The notes: a model not told the origin generated them from the letters alone. A DNA stretch of 64,000 nt from Lichina pygmaea (GCA_963422465.1 OY730169.1:2356001-2420000), one strand, 5' to 3'. Numbered from the stretch's first letter, positions 20,301-31,800 are shown. Numbers and translations are program-made.

Positions 20301-22016
20301 TCAGCCCTTGCTTCCGTTATGAGCGACGTACAGGTCGGTCTCGGACTATGGCTAGAAGATAGAGACGGGCAACTTTTGCCTTGCGAAGGTGTCCCTTGTC
20401 CCACGTATCCGAACCTGCTCCGGTTGTGGAGCACCATGGTTCCCGTGGTGGTCCAGTTGCTTTGCATGGACAGAGAGCTCGTGCGTGATCTCGATACACT
20501 GATATCCTCCGCCCTGCAGAGTCGTCACTGCGATATCCGGACCGGCGCCGTGGGTGCTTGGGATTCGATCGCCGAGCACATAGCTGAGGGCCGTCTGTCT
20601 ACAAAGATCAGTCCTGCCATGTCCAAGACCGAACAGGCGACGACAGAGTCATCTTCGCGCAGGAGTAAATACTCTGATGACGAGTTCAGCCTCGAAGCTC
20701 TCTTGGCGGACGAACCTCTTGTGAGCCCAAGCCGCTCAACGGTCGACGGCGAAGACGACGACGAAAACCACGGCGACCGGCCGTCATGTTTTCCGCAGCC
20801 TTGTGACAAGGTGACCCGGGGACTTGGAGAGCCCTTGAAGCAGCGCGATCTAGAACAGAGGGCCGCATCTAATCCTAGCCTTGGCAGCTCCGACGAGTCG
20901 CCTCCAAAAGGCTTGGTCTCCGAATCAAGGGAACAAGCGCCGGCTGTTATCGAAACCGCTCCCGAGATGGACGAACAGATGGCGAGTGCAAGGTTTCTCG
21001 AGGACGACGACGTGCGGGACTGCATCTTCGAGCAAGCTGCAGAGCTCAGAGCAGCAAGTGATATCGATGAATCGCCAAGGAAGAAGAGGAGATGCACCTC
21101 GAAAACGCGGCCGCAGTCGGGCTCCGATCTGGGCTTGAGCTCAGCAGACGGCGAAAGCGGATTCGCCCATGAAGAGGCTCTCGGGCAGCCACAGATGGTC
21201 AATGACCGGAAACGGCGTTCGGCGTCGCCAAGTTTTGATCGAGATGGAAAGAAGCTCAAGGCCTCCCCGGAGACCGACCAGTCTCCATCACAACGTCCCG
21301 TGCGTCGTAAGAGGGTCTTCGTGGAAATATCAAGGCGGATATCGTCTTCTTTCCCGCCAGTCTCAAGACCCGAGGAAGAAAGGCGATCGTCCAAGTTGTC
21401 TTCAGAACCCTGTGTTGGCTCAACAGGCAGCCACGACTGCGGGACAGCATTACAGCAGGTCGATGCGACGACATGTGTTGGGGGCGAGGAAGCAACTACA
21501 GCATGCCCAAGGTCTCCGGTTGAGCATCCAGTTGAGCATGGGAGGTCTAGCATCGAACAACATCTCGAGTGCGGTGAGCAGGTTACGGAGGACGGCGGAG
21601 ATGCCATGGTCGCCGCCGCTGACGGGAGGAGGCGTCAAGAGGCAAGTGAAGCTGCCGAGGAACGTCCTTCCGACGGTGCTCACAGCGAGCTCGAACCGCT
21701 ATGCCCAGTCGCGACCACTGTGGCGAGGGTGGTTCACGAGCAGCACGGACTGGCCCAGTCGCCAGCACCAACTTCCACGGTAGACCACCGCTGCGTGGAA
21801 GAAGATGGGATCAAGGATGAAATCCCGATCAGCAACCAGAGCCAAGGCATGCCTTCAGTCGCGAGCATCATCGGCGGCTTTACGCGTATCCTGGCTGACC
21901 TGCGGCGCGTGGTTCTGGGGCCGACGGAGGTGCGGCAGATTGACGATCTGCTCTTCGATGCGAGGCGGGCAACCTTTGCCGCAGAAAGGAGAGGCTCTGG
22001 GGACGGGACATCTTGA
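17397..22016 (+). CDS. RIF1: RIF1 homologue, telomere length and replication-timing factor
   Basis: Single-exon gene for a 1539-residue nuclear protein. Rif1 binds telomeres and late origins and recruits protein phosphatase 1 (PP1) to counter DDK phosphorylation. Residues ~130-480 read as the Rif1 N-terminal HEAT-like domain (RMSQILQFIQRDILPKHIAF; VRDINLRVQALKLLVTIASS; LERWEHLKDWLLLIERCF), with helical repeats continuing to about 1050. The N-terminal tail has two PP1-docking motifs, RVEW at 67-70 (RVxF type) and SILK at 108-111. The C-terminal third is disordered and rich in Ser, Glu and basic patches (SPRKKRR; RKRVFVEISRRI), ending in a short helical segment (GGFTRILADLRRVVLGPTEV). The start is the first Met of the open frame. 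Neighbours are unrelated. The domain call is strong; the PP1 role is inferred from motifs. Confidence 0.87.
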   Translation: MALFEALPRRPPTPPRLTGLEQSVVGMKNNTPLGSSAICPHGELHDDLTATPPTPSTTPVRSRKRKRVEWSAWTEYVKAPNPSVLSLGSGNATVKPLTPSRDRKPATSILKQPDPFGPGSSPASSVKDAPRELIEGSDMLERHAQTLVMGQTQACLEAYVGLNRALMGQKHLPESAVFQGRMSQILQFIQRDILPKHIAFSVRDINLRVQALKLLVTIASSPTLSTRLSNDVCRYMLNQALELLEDKEQPKAVTNCYMQLLGLPKFGSDTLMMTMSNRIVAALAKVTDHVMGTAILCQRLIIYQRLSSVAPETMALRAGDWVDQLFAGLGSGRPDLRSRTIAFGLEAALALGGEQRVSSAVAKALQRPVAGTTMALHLVRYLGNLVSQRGDGVDASKIWTVVMLFFRSRRRQLERWEHLKDWLLLIERCFNSSDEAVKLAANLAWVRMIYVVNPSDQTGTLMLKVLRQPILGHIKRASSEQNCMPAVRESTLACLCALLYYSLQPSASWQQLDTYWEQYVVPIVLDALILKRRGVEHGSLILTSLLGVNPPSWERDRALEERPFAVEEISALNPKWVRSRTRKLLDMCHRIFTPAEWLGEPSMESAAMNIWSSLNASISEAGSKEIKLSGEHTGAVAQMLAFFQTIWIEAESAVHGEASGSAEELAHMLHCMVHTMLVSFDAPLFRERFIVQGSGSALQTVTAPSRSASKSTPSAALSPMVFLFQLLGQASDAVASTRGFERLANTITATCCRSRSDLKSQVESIQECSGAMGASTPGDGGTVAYGRLWQLLAQATVSSLNSSLDVEASETSLSLDLARKHLVNILMSGCNAIQDEHRRTWEALLRSGATYLRSKSDGPAGSDLVAHFAGIIAERLRGRSDAYVPSGLSLVIMLVNIIDGGPDTMRSSGSRCGGGHGAASTSTGTESPLYQLVNDVLQVSYRALATYDGNLIRDFLYAVSRLIERCHLSALASVMSDVQVGLGLWLEDRDGQLLPCEGVPCPTYPNLLRLWSTMVPVVVQLLCMDRELVRDLDTLISSALQSRHCDIRTGAVGAWDSIAEHIAEGRLSTKISPAMSKTEQATTESSSRRSKYSDDEFSLEALLADEPLVSPSRSTVDGEDDDENHGDRPSCFPQPCDKVTRGLGEPLKQRDLEQRAASNPSLGSSDESPPKGLVSESREQAPAVIETAPEMDEQMASARFLEDDDVRDCIFEQAAELRAASDIDESPRKKRRCTSKTRPQSGSDLGLSSADGESGFAHEEALGQPQMVNDRKRRSASPSFDRDGKKLKASPETDQSPSQRPVRRKRVFVEISRRISSSFPPVSRPEEERRSSKLSSEPCVGSTGSHDCGTALQQVDATTCVGGEEATTACPRSPVEHPVEHGRSSIEQHLECGEQVTEDGGDAMVAAADGRRRQEASEAAEERPSDGAHSELEPLCPVATTVARVVHEQHGLAQSPAPTSTVDHRCVEEDGIKDEIPISNQSQGMPSVASIIGGFTRILADLRRVVLGPTEVRQIDDLLFDARRATFAAERRGSGDGTS

Positions 22017-22072
22017 TACGGGAGACAACGTACGACCGACCGGAGCCGTCTGATTGTTCCACTCAACCTGTT

Positions 22073-22086
22073 CTAGTGGGTGGTAA
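22073..22086 (+). repeat. left copy of 14-bp target-site duplication
   Basis: CTAGTGGGTGGTAA here is repeated exactly at 22784-22797, bracketing the LINE fragment. Confidence 0.8.
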
Positions 22087-22783
22087 TTGGTAATTGGTAT
22101 TCCTACTCCATTCTAGTGCTGGTTATCTAGACTATGCTGGGTCAGCTATGAAAATTAAGCAAGGAAACCCTAGGCCTGCTAGGGTGAAAACCCTCCTTCT
22201 GCAGTGCCTGGCCAGCACTATCCTGTCGAGATGCTGTAGAACGTGGGGGGTGGCTGGCTAGCAGCCAGCTTCCAGCTGCTCCTGAGCCCAGGAGAACTGG
22301 GGGAGAATGCCTTGTCGGAGGATCCACGCTGTGAGGGCGGCGGCGGGCCGTGGTCGGGATGTCAAAGCCTGGTAGTCAGTGGTGGCAGCTGCTAGATACA
22401 GGCTTCGCCGCGCTCGGAGAAGGCGTGGGCAGTCTAGAACCACGTGTTTGGCTGTCTCCCACGGCGCTCCGCAGCTGCACGCCGGTGTGGGGAAGCCAGG
22501 CACCCGTCGCTTGCAGAGGAATGCCGCCAGTCCAATCTTGCCTGTGCGGACCTGCGTCAGAATACTGCTCTGCGCCTTCGACAGGTCGGCGTGTAGCCGG
22601 AGGGCCGACCGGTACGGCATCTTGCTGGGCTTCCAGTTGTCTCCGCCTCCGGGGTCCGGGTCCAGTGTCTGTGTTGTTGGCGGGGGGCCTCCATGCAGTT
22701 GGTGCCAGCGCTCCCAGCACCATTGCTCTGCCAGCTGGTATGCCTGCCAAACTGACCGCGGAAGGGGGGTGTTCGGCGTGGAT
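22087..22783 (-). mobile_element. 5'-truncated Tad1-type LINE copy
   Basis: Minus-strand remnant of a non-LTR retrotransposon. From about 22759 down to 22258 one frame reads the region after the RNase H domain: YQLAEQWCWERWHQL, then SILTQVRTGKIGLAAFL, then a zinc-binding CSCGAPWETAKHVVLDC and a helical tail. The 3' end (plus-strand left side) carries ATTACCA-type short repeats, a usual LINE tail. The copy lies between perfect 14-bp direct repeats and only 57 bp after the RIF1 stop codon, so it probably affects that gene's 3' UTR. Reverse transcriptase and ORF1 are missing, as in a 5' truncation during insertion. Confidence 0.85.
22258..22759 (-). pseudogene. LINE ORF2 C-terminal fragment
   Basis: Open frame for the last ~165 residues of a Tad1-like ORF2 protein, ending at a natural-looking stop (QLEAGC then stop at 22258). 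Zinc-binding residues are CxC-x8-H-x5-C-like within CSCGAPWETAKHVVLDC. Upstream domains are absent, so this is a dead fragment. Confidence 0.8.
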
Positions 22784-22797
22784 CTAGTGGGTGGTAA

Positions 22798-24005
22798 CAG
22801 CTAGTTTTTCAGCATCAAGTAACATCAGACTTCATGTGATATTTCACGTGTGTGTACCATACAAGCCGAGCTTTCCGACCTTGCCAGATGAGATACTCAC
22901 ATCCCGAAAAAAAGACAAGGACACTTCACAGAGTAGAATGACAAGGTTCCGACTAAACTAGACTAACAATACGTAACAGTTCGATGTGATGGGAACACCT
23001 AGGACTGAGAATGGTGATCGGTGAAAGGCCAAAGGTACAGTTTTCAATCAAGTCCTGAGTACTTTGAGCCTCCTACTGGCGATGTATGTCTAAGAGAAGA
23101 GTGGTCTGTCCGGAGCGTCAGGGGTGTTTGCTGGAGCTACAGCCGTACAAGGCAATGGCCTGCTCTGAGCGTGGAGAAGATGATCATTGACGCCCTCTCG
23201 GACCCGAGAGCTACGTACTATATGGCCCCCTATCCAGCTCACTAACACTACTGACAAAGCCAGGCTCAGCCCCGCGGCCGCAGCAGTGTTATAGGTGTTG
23301 CCTCCACTCATCCGTGCCTTCAGGAACGTTCTTGGCTAATAGTGATTAGATCTTCTATCTAGGTCTTCTATACAGAGTTCTTGTCTATATATATAGATCG
23401 CTCCCATCAAGATCATACTGCAGAGGATCTGCTTCGATCAGTACATCCCTTACTGTTTTCAAGTCTACTTAGCAACTTCTACTCAGCGATAGGGGTTTCC
23501 TCCCCCTCCGCCTCACTTTTTGGTCTCACTCGACCAACTTCTTAAATTTCTGTCCATTAAGTGGTAAGCGAACAGAAGCTGCAATCTACCCACAGTGGAG
23601 GGTCATACGTACTGCAACAGCTGATCTTACAATCTATAACGACTCTTCTAGAACAGAATCTGGTGAGAAGAAAAAGTTTGAATCAAATCACAATTCCAAG
23701 TTGTGGACTCTAAAACTAACCAACATACTTGTACGTACAGAACACCGACTTACAACCTAGCCAGACTAGACTAAGGATAGAACTCAATAGTGGACACTGG
23801 CTCTCTTCTTCAAGTGGTCAACTTATGTTGACACCAAGCCAAATTTCCTTTCCTCCAGACTCCAATCCTATTCTAATACTTTTTCCTAATGTAAGTGAAC
23901 ATGTTTGACTAGGTATAAAACTTATGTCTTCTGATTTCAACATCACAAGTTTCTATCACTCCCACAATTATATTGATCACTAATGCAAGATCTGATAGTA
24001 CCGCA
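22798..24005. other. intergenic region, AT-richer, no gene seen
   Basis: Base composition is more AT-rich than the flanking gene blocks. Contains runs such as TCTATATATATAGATC near 23,384. The last part should hold the promoter of the membrane-protein gene at 24006. No supported frame or RNA gene. Confidence 0.4.
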
Positions 24006-25056
24006 ATGTCTAGCCTGGGCACAACTAATTTTGCCTTTACGGCTAATATCCTGGGTGTTGCTAGCTTTGTGTTCACACTGGTGGTCTATATGTTAGCTCG
24101 AAAGGCAGGCAACAGTGGTAGCAACAATATCAGTATCAGCAGCACGAGCCCGGAATTGTCAGTCAATTTGTTTCTCTGGTTATAGCGCCCAAGATATCGA
24201 GTGAATTCTAAAGGAACTACGTCAGCGCAACCAGCAAGTCCTCACAAGCACGAAAAATCTCGAGGCCCAACAAGCAACCGCTGGTACGCAGTATAGTCCG
24301 TGGCTCCGAACTGTCATATAGTTTCCAAGATAGCTTACTGACATATGTCATCAGCAGAAGGTGGCACACTAACACCTACTACTCCAAACATCTAGTTATT
24401 CTCTCCGGCAGCACCAAATCAGTCTGAGATGTATTCTCTATCGTCGGAACATATCCAAGCTTCTCTTCCAGTAGCCAGTGGTCAAACAGTTGAACTGTCA
24501 CACAGAAGCAACTTCAGAACTACTAATAGTAGCGATAGAAATAGCTTGACAGCTACTAGTGATAGTAGTGAAAATAACATGGGAACTACTAGTGGTCGTG
24601 GTGAAACTGGTTTGTTATCAGCTATCTTGAGTATCTCTATACTAAGCTTCACTAACAAAATAATTGTACTATTAGATCAGCCTGCCTGGCTTAGTTGTTC
24701 CCCGTCACGCTAACATAGAAAACCTGTCATCTATACTTCCAGGTAGGTCTACTCGACCATCAACTAGTACAACAGCCAGACTAATAAGTGAAATTAGCTT
24801 AGGTGTTACAGGTCATGATAGGCAAAAGAAGTTCCCATCGACATTCTCCAATATTCAGTCTTCACGTGTTACAAGTCGTGATAGGCAGAGACATTTACTA
24901 TCAGCATTCCGAGCTACCGCATCTAGTAGTCGAAAGGCTAGACCCATGAGCAGGGCTAGCAACAGTATTCAAGAGCGCCCAGCATCACTATCTCACGGAG
25001 CATCATTAGCTGTGTCTTTTGATCGATTCTGGAGGCACAGCAGAAGAAGACGATGA
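24006..25056 (+). CDS. small predicted single-pass membrane protein, 4 exons (splice model uncertain)
   Basis: I do not recognise a named protein. Exon 1 starts MSSLGTTNFAFTANILGVAS and contains one membrane segment (GVASFVFTLVVYMLA, residues ~17-31), a head I associate with a loose group of uncharacterised fungal membrane proteins. Proposed exons 24006-24161, 24214-24283, 24412-24609 and 24719-25056 give 253 residues: then ELRQRNQQVLTSTKNLEAQQ (helical), a Ser/Thr-rich stretch, and a basic tail ending RHSRRRR. Intron 3 (GTTTGT...TAACATAG) is well supported. If introns 1 and 2 ended at their other good acceptors, in-frame TGA and TAG would be met, each one C-to-T step from CGA or CAG, so a decaying gene is possible. 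Function unknown. Confidence 0.5.
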
Positions 25057-25899
25057 TGATGTTGTTTTTTGTTGAAGAGAACTAGCTAGGGTTTCGGTGA
25101 CTGCTCTAAATACATGGGGAAAGAGCAAACATGACGGTGCTTAGAGCAAACATGACGACGTCCAACATCCAACATCTTTGACACCCCATAATCTGGAGTC
25201 AGCTCGAAATCGAAGCGGAAGTCGACACAGTAGCAAGATAACGAGTAAGTACGGAGTACAGTATTCTTCTATCACAAATATATACAAGACCGAATTTTTT
25301 TCTGTGATGACTGGTACGTAGACGAAGAATCTTGAAGGGCATGTGGCTGAAGAACCGTGGCTGAAGTATGCGGCTGCAGTATGGCAATCCTCCTCGGAGC
25401 CGTTTCATACCTGCCGTCGCAGGGATGCAGGGTCAGCAGAAATCTGCAGCCAACAAGATCGCACACTAAACCAAGATAGCTAGGCTTCAAACACATGTGT
25501 CATCGTGTTCGCGGATGGTCTTGGCGACTCTAAGAGCATTGCCTCCTGCCAATTATGTTCTAGTACGTTACGTACATATCCCTAGGCATCTAACAACAAG
25601 ACAACATCAATCTATTCTTATCAGTCAGGTGGCTGAACGTTGGCTTTGCTTTCAGTCGCTACGTACGTCTTACTGTTCTGCGTTGCCCATTCCTTCCTAC
25701 TTCCGTACCGGCCCACGTACGAAGTAATTACTTATAAGACCAATTGGCTCCATCCCTACCGTAGGGCAGCCGTTTTCAAACAACGTTTCTAAGGCTTGTT
25801 GTCGCATTCTGAAAACTCTCCCATACGTACTGTCAGCGACGCAGTTGGACCAAGTTGCTGTGACGCACGACACGGACGAGTACAGCTGCCGTTGCCAAG
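25057..25899. other. intergenic/promoter region upstream of phospholipase B
   Basis: No supported frame. A GTACGGAGTAC word lies near 25,250 and the CGTACGTACTGTCAGC region just before 25,840 belongs to the phospholipase promoter or leader. Confidence 0.4.
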
Positions 25900-27977
25900 A
25901 TGCGACTTGGCCGGCTCGAGGCGGCACTGACAATCCAAGCGCTGGTTGCTCAATGTCATGGTGAGAAGCCGAGCATGCTTTGAAGGCCGTTCTTGACTGC
26001 TGACGGATCCTCGCAGGATCACCATCTTTACATCCTGAAACCCGCGAGGACGCCTCGCAGCGCTTGGAAGCTGCCCAGATCTTGCGACGCGCCGTGTCGG
26101 ATTCACCGACGGGTGGATATGCACCTGAGGAGGTCGATTGTCCGTCCGATCGGCCAACTGTTCGCACAGCCGACAGCGTGTCGCCCGAGGAGTCGGAGTG
26201 GCTGGAGTTGCGCCGCGACAACACCATCGATCCGATGCGCGACTTTCTCGGCCGCATGAACATCCCGGACTTCGACGCGCCTGGCTATATCGACACGCAT
26301 CGCGACAACGTGTCGGCGCTGCCAAACGTCGCCGTTGCCGCGTCGGGAGGTGGCTATCGAGCGCTCATGAACGGGGCCGGTGCGGTCTCGGCATTCGACA
26401 GCAGGACGCCGGACTCGACGTCGTCGGGCCATCTCGGAGGCCTGCTCCAGCTGGCCACTTACTTCTCTGGCCTCTCCGGCGGCGCCTGGCTCGTGGGATC
26501 GATCTACGTCAACAACTTCACGACGATCCAAGATCTACAGTCGAGCGAATCGGCGCCGGTGTACGACCTTGAGCAGCCACTCTTCAAGGGTCCGTCCACC
26601 GACGGGTTCGGCTTCTTCAACACCCTCGACTACTTCAACGATATCCAGGAGGCCGTGTCGAGCAAGGCGGCTGCTGGTTTCAATGTCTCCATCACCGATT
26701 ACTGGTACGGCGTCCGGCTCGGTGGAGCGGCTGTCGGATGACGCTGACGACGGCACAGGGGCCGCGGTCTTTCCTATCAACTGGTCGAGGGTGCCGACGG
26801 TGGACCCGGCATCACCTGGTCCTCCATCGCGCGGGACACCGAGTTCGCGGCGGGCAGGGCTCCGATGCCGATCGTGATCGCCGATAAGCGGGACCCCGGC
26901 GAGAAGCTGCGCTCGTCCAACACAACGGTCTTTGAGTTCAATCCCTGGGAGATGGGCACGTTCGACCCGACGGTCTTCGGCTTCGCGCCGCTGCGATACC
27001 TCGGCACGGCCTTCTCGGCCGGCAGCGTGCCGGACGACGAGTCCTGCGTCCGAGGCTTCGACAACGCTGGCTTCGTCATGGGAACGTCGTCGTCCCTGTT
27101 CAACTTCGTCCTCATGGATCTGGAGGACAACGACGCCATCCCCGAGATCTTCAGAAGCGCCGTCGGAGGGCTGGTGGACTCCATCAGCGATGACAACAAC
27201 GACATCGCCGACTACCGTCCGAACCCGTTCTACTTCTTCAACAACGACACCAATCCGATCGCCTCATCCAAGTCCCTCACCCTCGTCGACGGAGGCCTTG
27301 ACTTGCAGAACATCCCGCTGCATCCCCTGATCCAGCCCACCCGGAACGTCGACGTCGTCTTCGCCGTCGACAGCTCTGCCGACGCCAGCAACTGGCCCAA
27401 CGGCACGGCCCTCGTCGCCACGTACGAACGGAGCATGAACGAGGAGATGAGCAACGGTACGGCCTTTCCCGCTATCCCGGACCAGAGCACCTTCGTCAAC
27501 CTCGGACTCAACGCCCGGCCCACCTTCTTCGGATGCGACTCGGGCAACCTGACGGGCCCGGCGCCGTTAGTCGTCTACCTGCCCAACGCTCCGTACGTCT
27601 TCCTCTCGAACGTGTCGACCGAAGACCCGGATCACACGCGCGCCGAGCGCGACGCCATCATCCTGAACGGCTACAACGTCGTCACGCAGGGCAACTCCAC
27701 GCAGGATCCGGATTGGCCCGCCTGCGTCGGCTGCGCCATCCTCAGCCGCAGCCTCGAGCGGACAGGTACCGAGGTCCCGTCCATCTGTCAGACCTGCTTC
27801 GAGCGATACTGCTGGGACGGCACGCGGAACAGTACGACACCGGCGCCTTACCTGCCCAGCCTTGGTCTCGAAGAGCTCGAGATCGAGACCTCCGGAGCGA
27901 CGACTTTCCACCCGCCAGGTGGCTGCTCGCTTGCGTTGTTCACGTTTCTTCTGGCCATGGCATTTGTGAGCAGCTAG
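25900..27977 (+). CDS. PLB1: lysophospholipase/phospholipase B, secreted and probably GPI-anchored, 3 exons
   Basis: Removes fatty acyl chains from (lyso)phospholipids at the cell surface or outside the cell; cPLA2-like fold. Exons 25900-25960, 26017-26704 and 26759-27977, introns 56 nt (GTGAGA...GCAG) and 54 nt (GTACGG...ACAG), 655 residues. Exon 1 encodes a signal peptide ([10 protein letters not shown], cleavage near 20), which is why I start at 25900 rather than at a downstream Met. The family hallmark DSPTGGYAP...VDCPSDRP is at ~50-70. Oxyanion motif SGGGYRA is at 130-136, nucleophile Ser174 in GLSGG and catalytic Asp427 in [16 protein letters not shown]. Many Asn-x-Ser/Thr sites fit secretion. 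The C-terminus has paired Cys (CVGCAI; ICQTCF) and ends in a hydrophobic stretch ([12 protein letters not shown]) typical of a GPI signal. Nothing looks broken. Confidence 0.93.
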
Positions 27978-28062
27978 AGATGGATGTATGACTTAAACAA
28001 AGATATCCCTTTCCTCCAGTCGACCAAAACAGCATCGCTCAGCTACGAGGTACCACCTGCTT

Positions 28063-28105
<43 letters not shown>

Positions 28106-28829
28106 GGGCGGGTTTTCTCGACGTGACATGCTGTATCCTCCCTCAAAAGAATGAGCTGCTGTGCCAGTTCAGTCACATGCCTCTCTACATGGCGTTACTG
28201 TACGGAAGTATCTCAATTACTTCTAGTCAATGCAAATCACTGTATGTGAAGGCCTTCAGTAGCATGCTCATTGCTACGTAAAAGTCCAATGGCAATGCGT
28301 TGCCATTGACATTGACCTCGCAAGGGGCTCAATGAGCTCAAAGGGGTGTCTTTGGAGGAGACTCAATACTCCTGGTAGAGCAGTACGTAGTGACGATATG
28401 GATCCAGCATGAAGGAGTACGGAAATTGTCACGTCAACTGTTCACAGTACGTATTGTACTATCTAACTGTGCTGACAGATGAATTTGTCAGCATGATATC
28501 TACGAGTAGTGTACGGAAGTACTCCGTACATTACATAATCAGAACCCCATGGGGTCACCGGATTGGGAATAGTCACTGTTTTGACCCGTTGTCCTAGTGA
28601 CCTGCCTTTATTTACTTTGTTCCGTTTCGCCTCATCCGTCTCGTCTCAACTACCAACAACCGAACAACAGAGAAGTGATGAAGCTCTTCGTGAACAACAA
28701 GCTTGGACTTTCGTCTTACCGACTCAAAGAACTATAAAAACTTCAGAATCACTGCAAGGAAGTCTGATTATCGGGGGCATCTCGACGTGGGTGTGATTCG
28801 GCCGTCAAGGCCGGTCACCACTCTCAGAC
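27978..28829. other. intergenic region with microsatellite and GTAC palindrome
   Basis: Contains the (CT)n tract annotated separately and a third 19-bp palindromic word, GTACGGAAGTACTCCGTAC, at 28511-28529. The final ~150 bp should hold the promoter and leader of the BRCT gene. No coding region supported. Confidence 0.45.
28066..28102. repeat. (CT)n microsatellite
   Basis: An uninterrupted CT dinucleotide tract of roughly 17-18 units, about 90 bp beyond the phospholipase B stop codon and probably in its 3' UTR. Confidence 0.9.
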
Positions 28830-31800
28830 ATGGCCACGGTGCCAGACTCCCCGCCTAAGCGCATGACACGCGCGCGCGCCAAAGCTCAAGAGGCGGCGGG
28901 GAACTCGACAAGCAAGTCTCTCAAGATGACAACACCGGCTCCGAAGACTACGAGGACCACTACGAAGCGCAAGCTCGCGACCGACGATGTTAACGTCGCC
29001 AAGGATGAACCTCTCCAGCCAAAGCGACCGCGAGGGAGGCCCAGAAAGGCCGCGAACAAGGAAGAAAATTGCCAGGAACATTCGGCACCCATCGGCGCGG
29101 CTCAACAGGCTACGTCAAAGGCACCCGCAGACGCACCCAGAGCACTAAGGAACAGGCCTAGGAAGCTGGACGTCGCGAAGAATCTGTCGTCGGAAGCCAC
29201 GACGCAATTCCTGCCCGCGAGAAGGACGACGCGCGCTCAGGCCGCAGCTCCTGTGAATGAACCACCAGCAGCGCCAGCGCGCCCCATTCGCGCCAAGGCG
29301 CCAATCCGGAAGAGGGTCCAGTTCCAAGAGCAGGACTTGGAGAAAGAGAATCGCCTGCCAAAATTGACGACGGCGGCGGCAGCGGCGGCGACGCGTGCCG
29401 CCCCCAAGGATGCCATGGGCGAACCCAATCGCGCTGGTCTAAACGCGAAGCCTATCCGACGAGCTAGATCGGTCAAGGCTACTCGCGCCGCGACAAGGGC
29501 GACGGCGACGGATACGGCCAAGTCAGACGAGCGCCAAGCATCGGACAAGGTCGAGGTTGCGATTCTGTCCCCGAAGAAGGCGCAACAGAACGCCCCTACG
29601 TTGGCTGCCGGTTCGGCCGTCAGTCAGCTCCCCAGGTCGCAGACTCCGGCCAAGTCAGTGTCGCAATCACCGTTTGAGGTGCAGGTACCGGTGTCCACCA
29701 ATTCGAACCATCGTCGGCCGGAGCCGACAGAGCAGCCTATCAACGATGCAGCCGTCGAGAAATTCACCGAGCATACAACAGCAAGCTTGTCGAGTCCTGC
29801 CAAGAGACCGCCGCCATCGCCATTCAAGAACGCTCTCAAGCTCTCGGCAAAGCGGGTCAAGCTCGCTGACACTCCCATCTTCCAGCACACGACCCAAGGC
29901 ATCCTCAAGTCCCCGCCCAAAACCGGTCTCATGTCGTTGTCCCCGTCCAGGGTGTCAGTGTCGCCGCCCAAGGTGTCCGTGTCCCTGTCCAAGGTGTCCG
30001 TGTCTCTGTCGCCCACGAAGCTGTCAACAAGCGACAAAAGTCCAACTGCGAAGGACAGCCTGCTGCAACAGCCAGCAGCAAAGCTTCCCCTGTCGCCCAA
30101 GAGGAATCTGGAAGCCCCCGAGCCGCCAAGCAAGACCAACGCCGGAACGGTGAATGCCTCAACCCCTGAGAAATCCAATCACGGGATCAGCTCGCCGTCC
30201 AAACTCGGCCTCCCTTCCGCTTTGAAGCAGCCGGCAAAAACTGCGGTTTCCTGTGTCACAGCGGCGCCAAAGAACGTCGTCTTCGCCATTGAGGATCCCT
30301 TCACCGATCATACCGAGCTTGATCTGAATCTCTCCCCTACGAAGCTCCTGACCAGCACCCCCAGATCGCCGTCCAAAGCGGGATCACCGCTACGGGGTCA
30401 GCGGTCGCCTCCTAAGCCGCCCGTTGCTGCTGACGGCTCCCCGTCCAAGAAAGTGACCTCCATCTTGCAGGCGGCTGGGGATAAACCGTCAGTTGCCTCG
30501 TTGGAAGCATCGGCACGGCCTACGGCGAACATACCCACCCTGTCACTCTCGGGTGAGACTTCTGTGTCGCCGTCGAAGGCGACTCCGCAGCCTTCTGAAT
30601 CTCCCGCGGCACCATCATCGCAGGCGGCGCCCACCACCTCAAAGTCACCTCAGAAGGTGAACTTCGGCGATGGCAAGACTTCTTCGCGGGAGTCACTCCT
30701 GATCATGCAGGCCGCGGTCGAGGGACTGTTCCCTGCCGACAGCCAGACCTCGACCACTCCTCGATCGCCGTCCAAGGACGGCCCGTCGCTCTTGCAGTCG
30801 ATCGCCGGCCGCTCCGTCTCACCGGGCGAGCCAGCCGAGACTTCAACGTCGCCCACCAAGAAAGGATCGTCGGCGATGCCCTCGCCCTCGAAGAGCATCA
30901 TCTCGCCCTTCAATCTATCTGTCGGAGCTGGATCGGTATCCTCGTCGGACAACTCTACACTGTCGAGTTCCCTGAACTCTAACAACACGGTCATCAAACC
31001 GTCTTTCTTCGACGACGCTCTCGTGACCGTGCCCAACAGTCCCGCGAAGTTCGTGGACATTGAAGGAGATGCCGGCACGCAGAGTTCGCGTCGCCCGTCC
31101 TCGGCCGGGCTCGAGCGTGAGACCCCAGAACCGTCTGAAGCCTCTCAAGAGTACGGCGACGAAAACGCCAACCCCGCGCGTCTTTCGCCGGAAATCGATC
31201 CGGCGCTCATCGACCCGGTTCTGCTCGCCATGTCGCCGACCCCTGAAAGAAGGAACCCGGTGGGCACCGCCACATGCACTCCTGCGAGGGTGTTTCCCGG
31301 CTCGCAGACGCACCACGAGGTCCACACCGTGAGCAAAGTGCCCCTGAAGGCGGCTGCGGACGACTCTCCTTTGCTGTCGCAAGAGCCGCAGACCCTGCTG
31401 GAGCGGGGGACCACCTCGAACTTCGGTCCGCCCTCGTCCGAGACCGGTGTGCTGCACGAGGACTCACCATTGAAGCGAAAGGCGCCTGCCATCGACGACG
31501 CAGACGAGTCCAGCGAGGAGTCCGAGGAGTCCAGCGACGAGGATGCGCCTCCGCTCTCGTCCAAGAGACGCCGGACGTCCTGCATGTGGGTTCATGAGTC
31601 CGCTACGACGCCACCGCGGCCCACGTGCCCCGTGCCGCCGATGACGGCTCCGGCTGCCGCCCGCACAGCTCAGTGGGCGACCGGGCGCACGGCGGCCCTG
31701 ATGGCGCGCCGGGGCCCGTCCCCGCAGACGCTCAGGGGCGCCGTTGTCTACGTTGACGTGCACACGACCGAGGGTGCCGACGCCAGCGGCGTCTTCATCG

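Noticed and set aside
20525-21607. 360-codon minus-strand frame opposite RIF1
   Set aside because: Ser-rich shadow opposite the disordered C-terminal third of RIF1.
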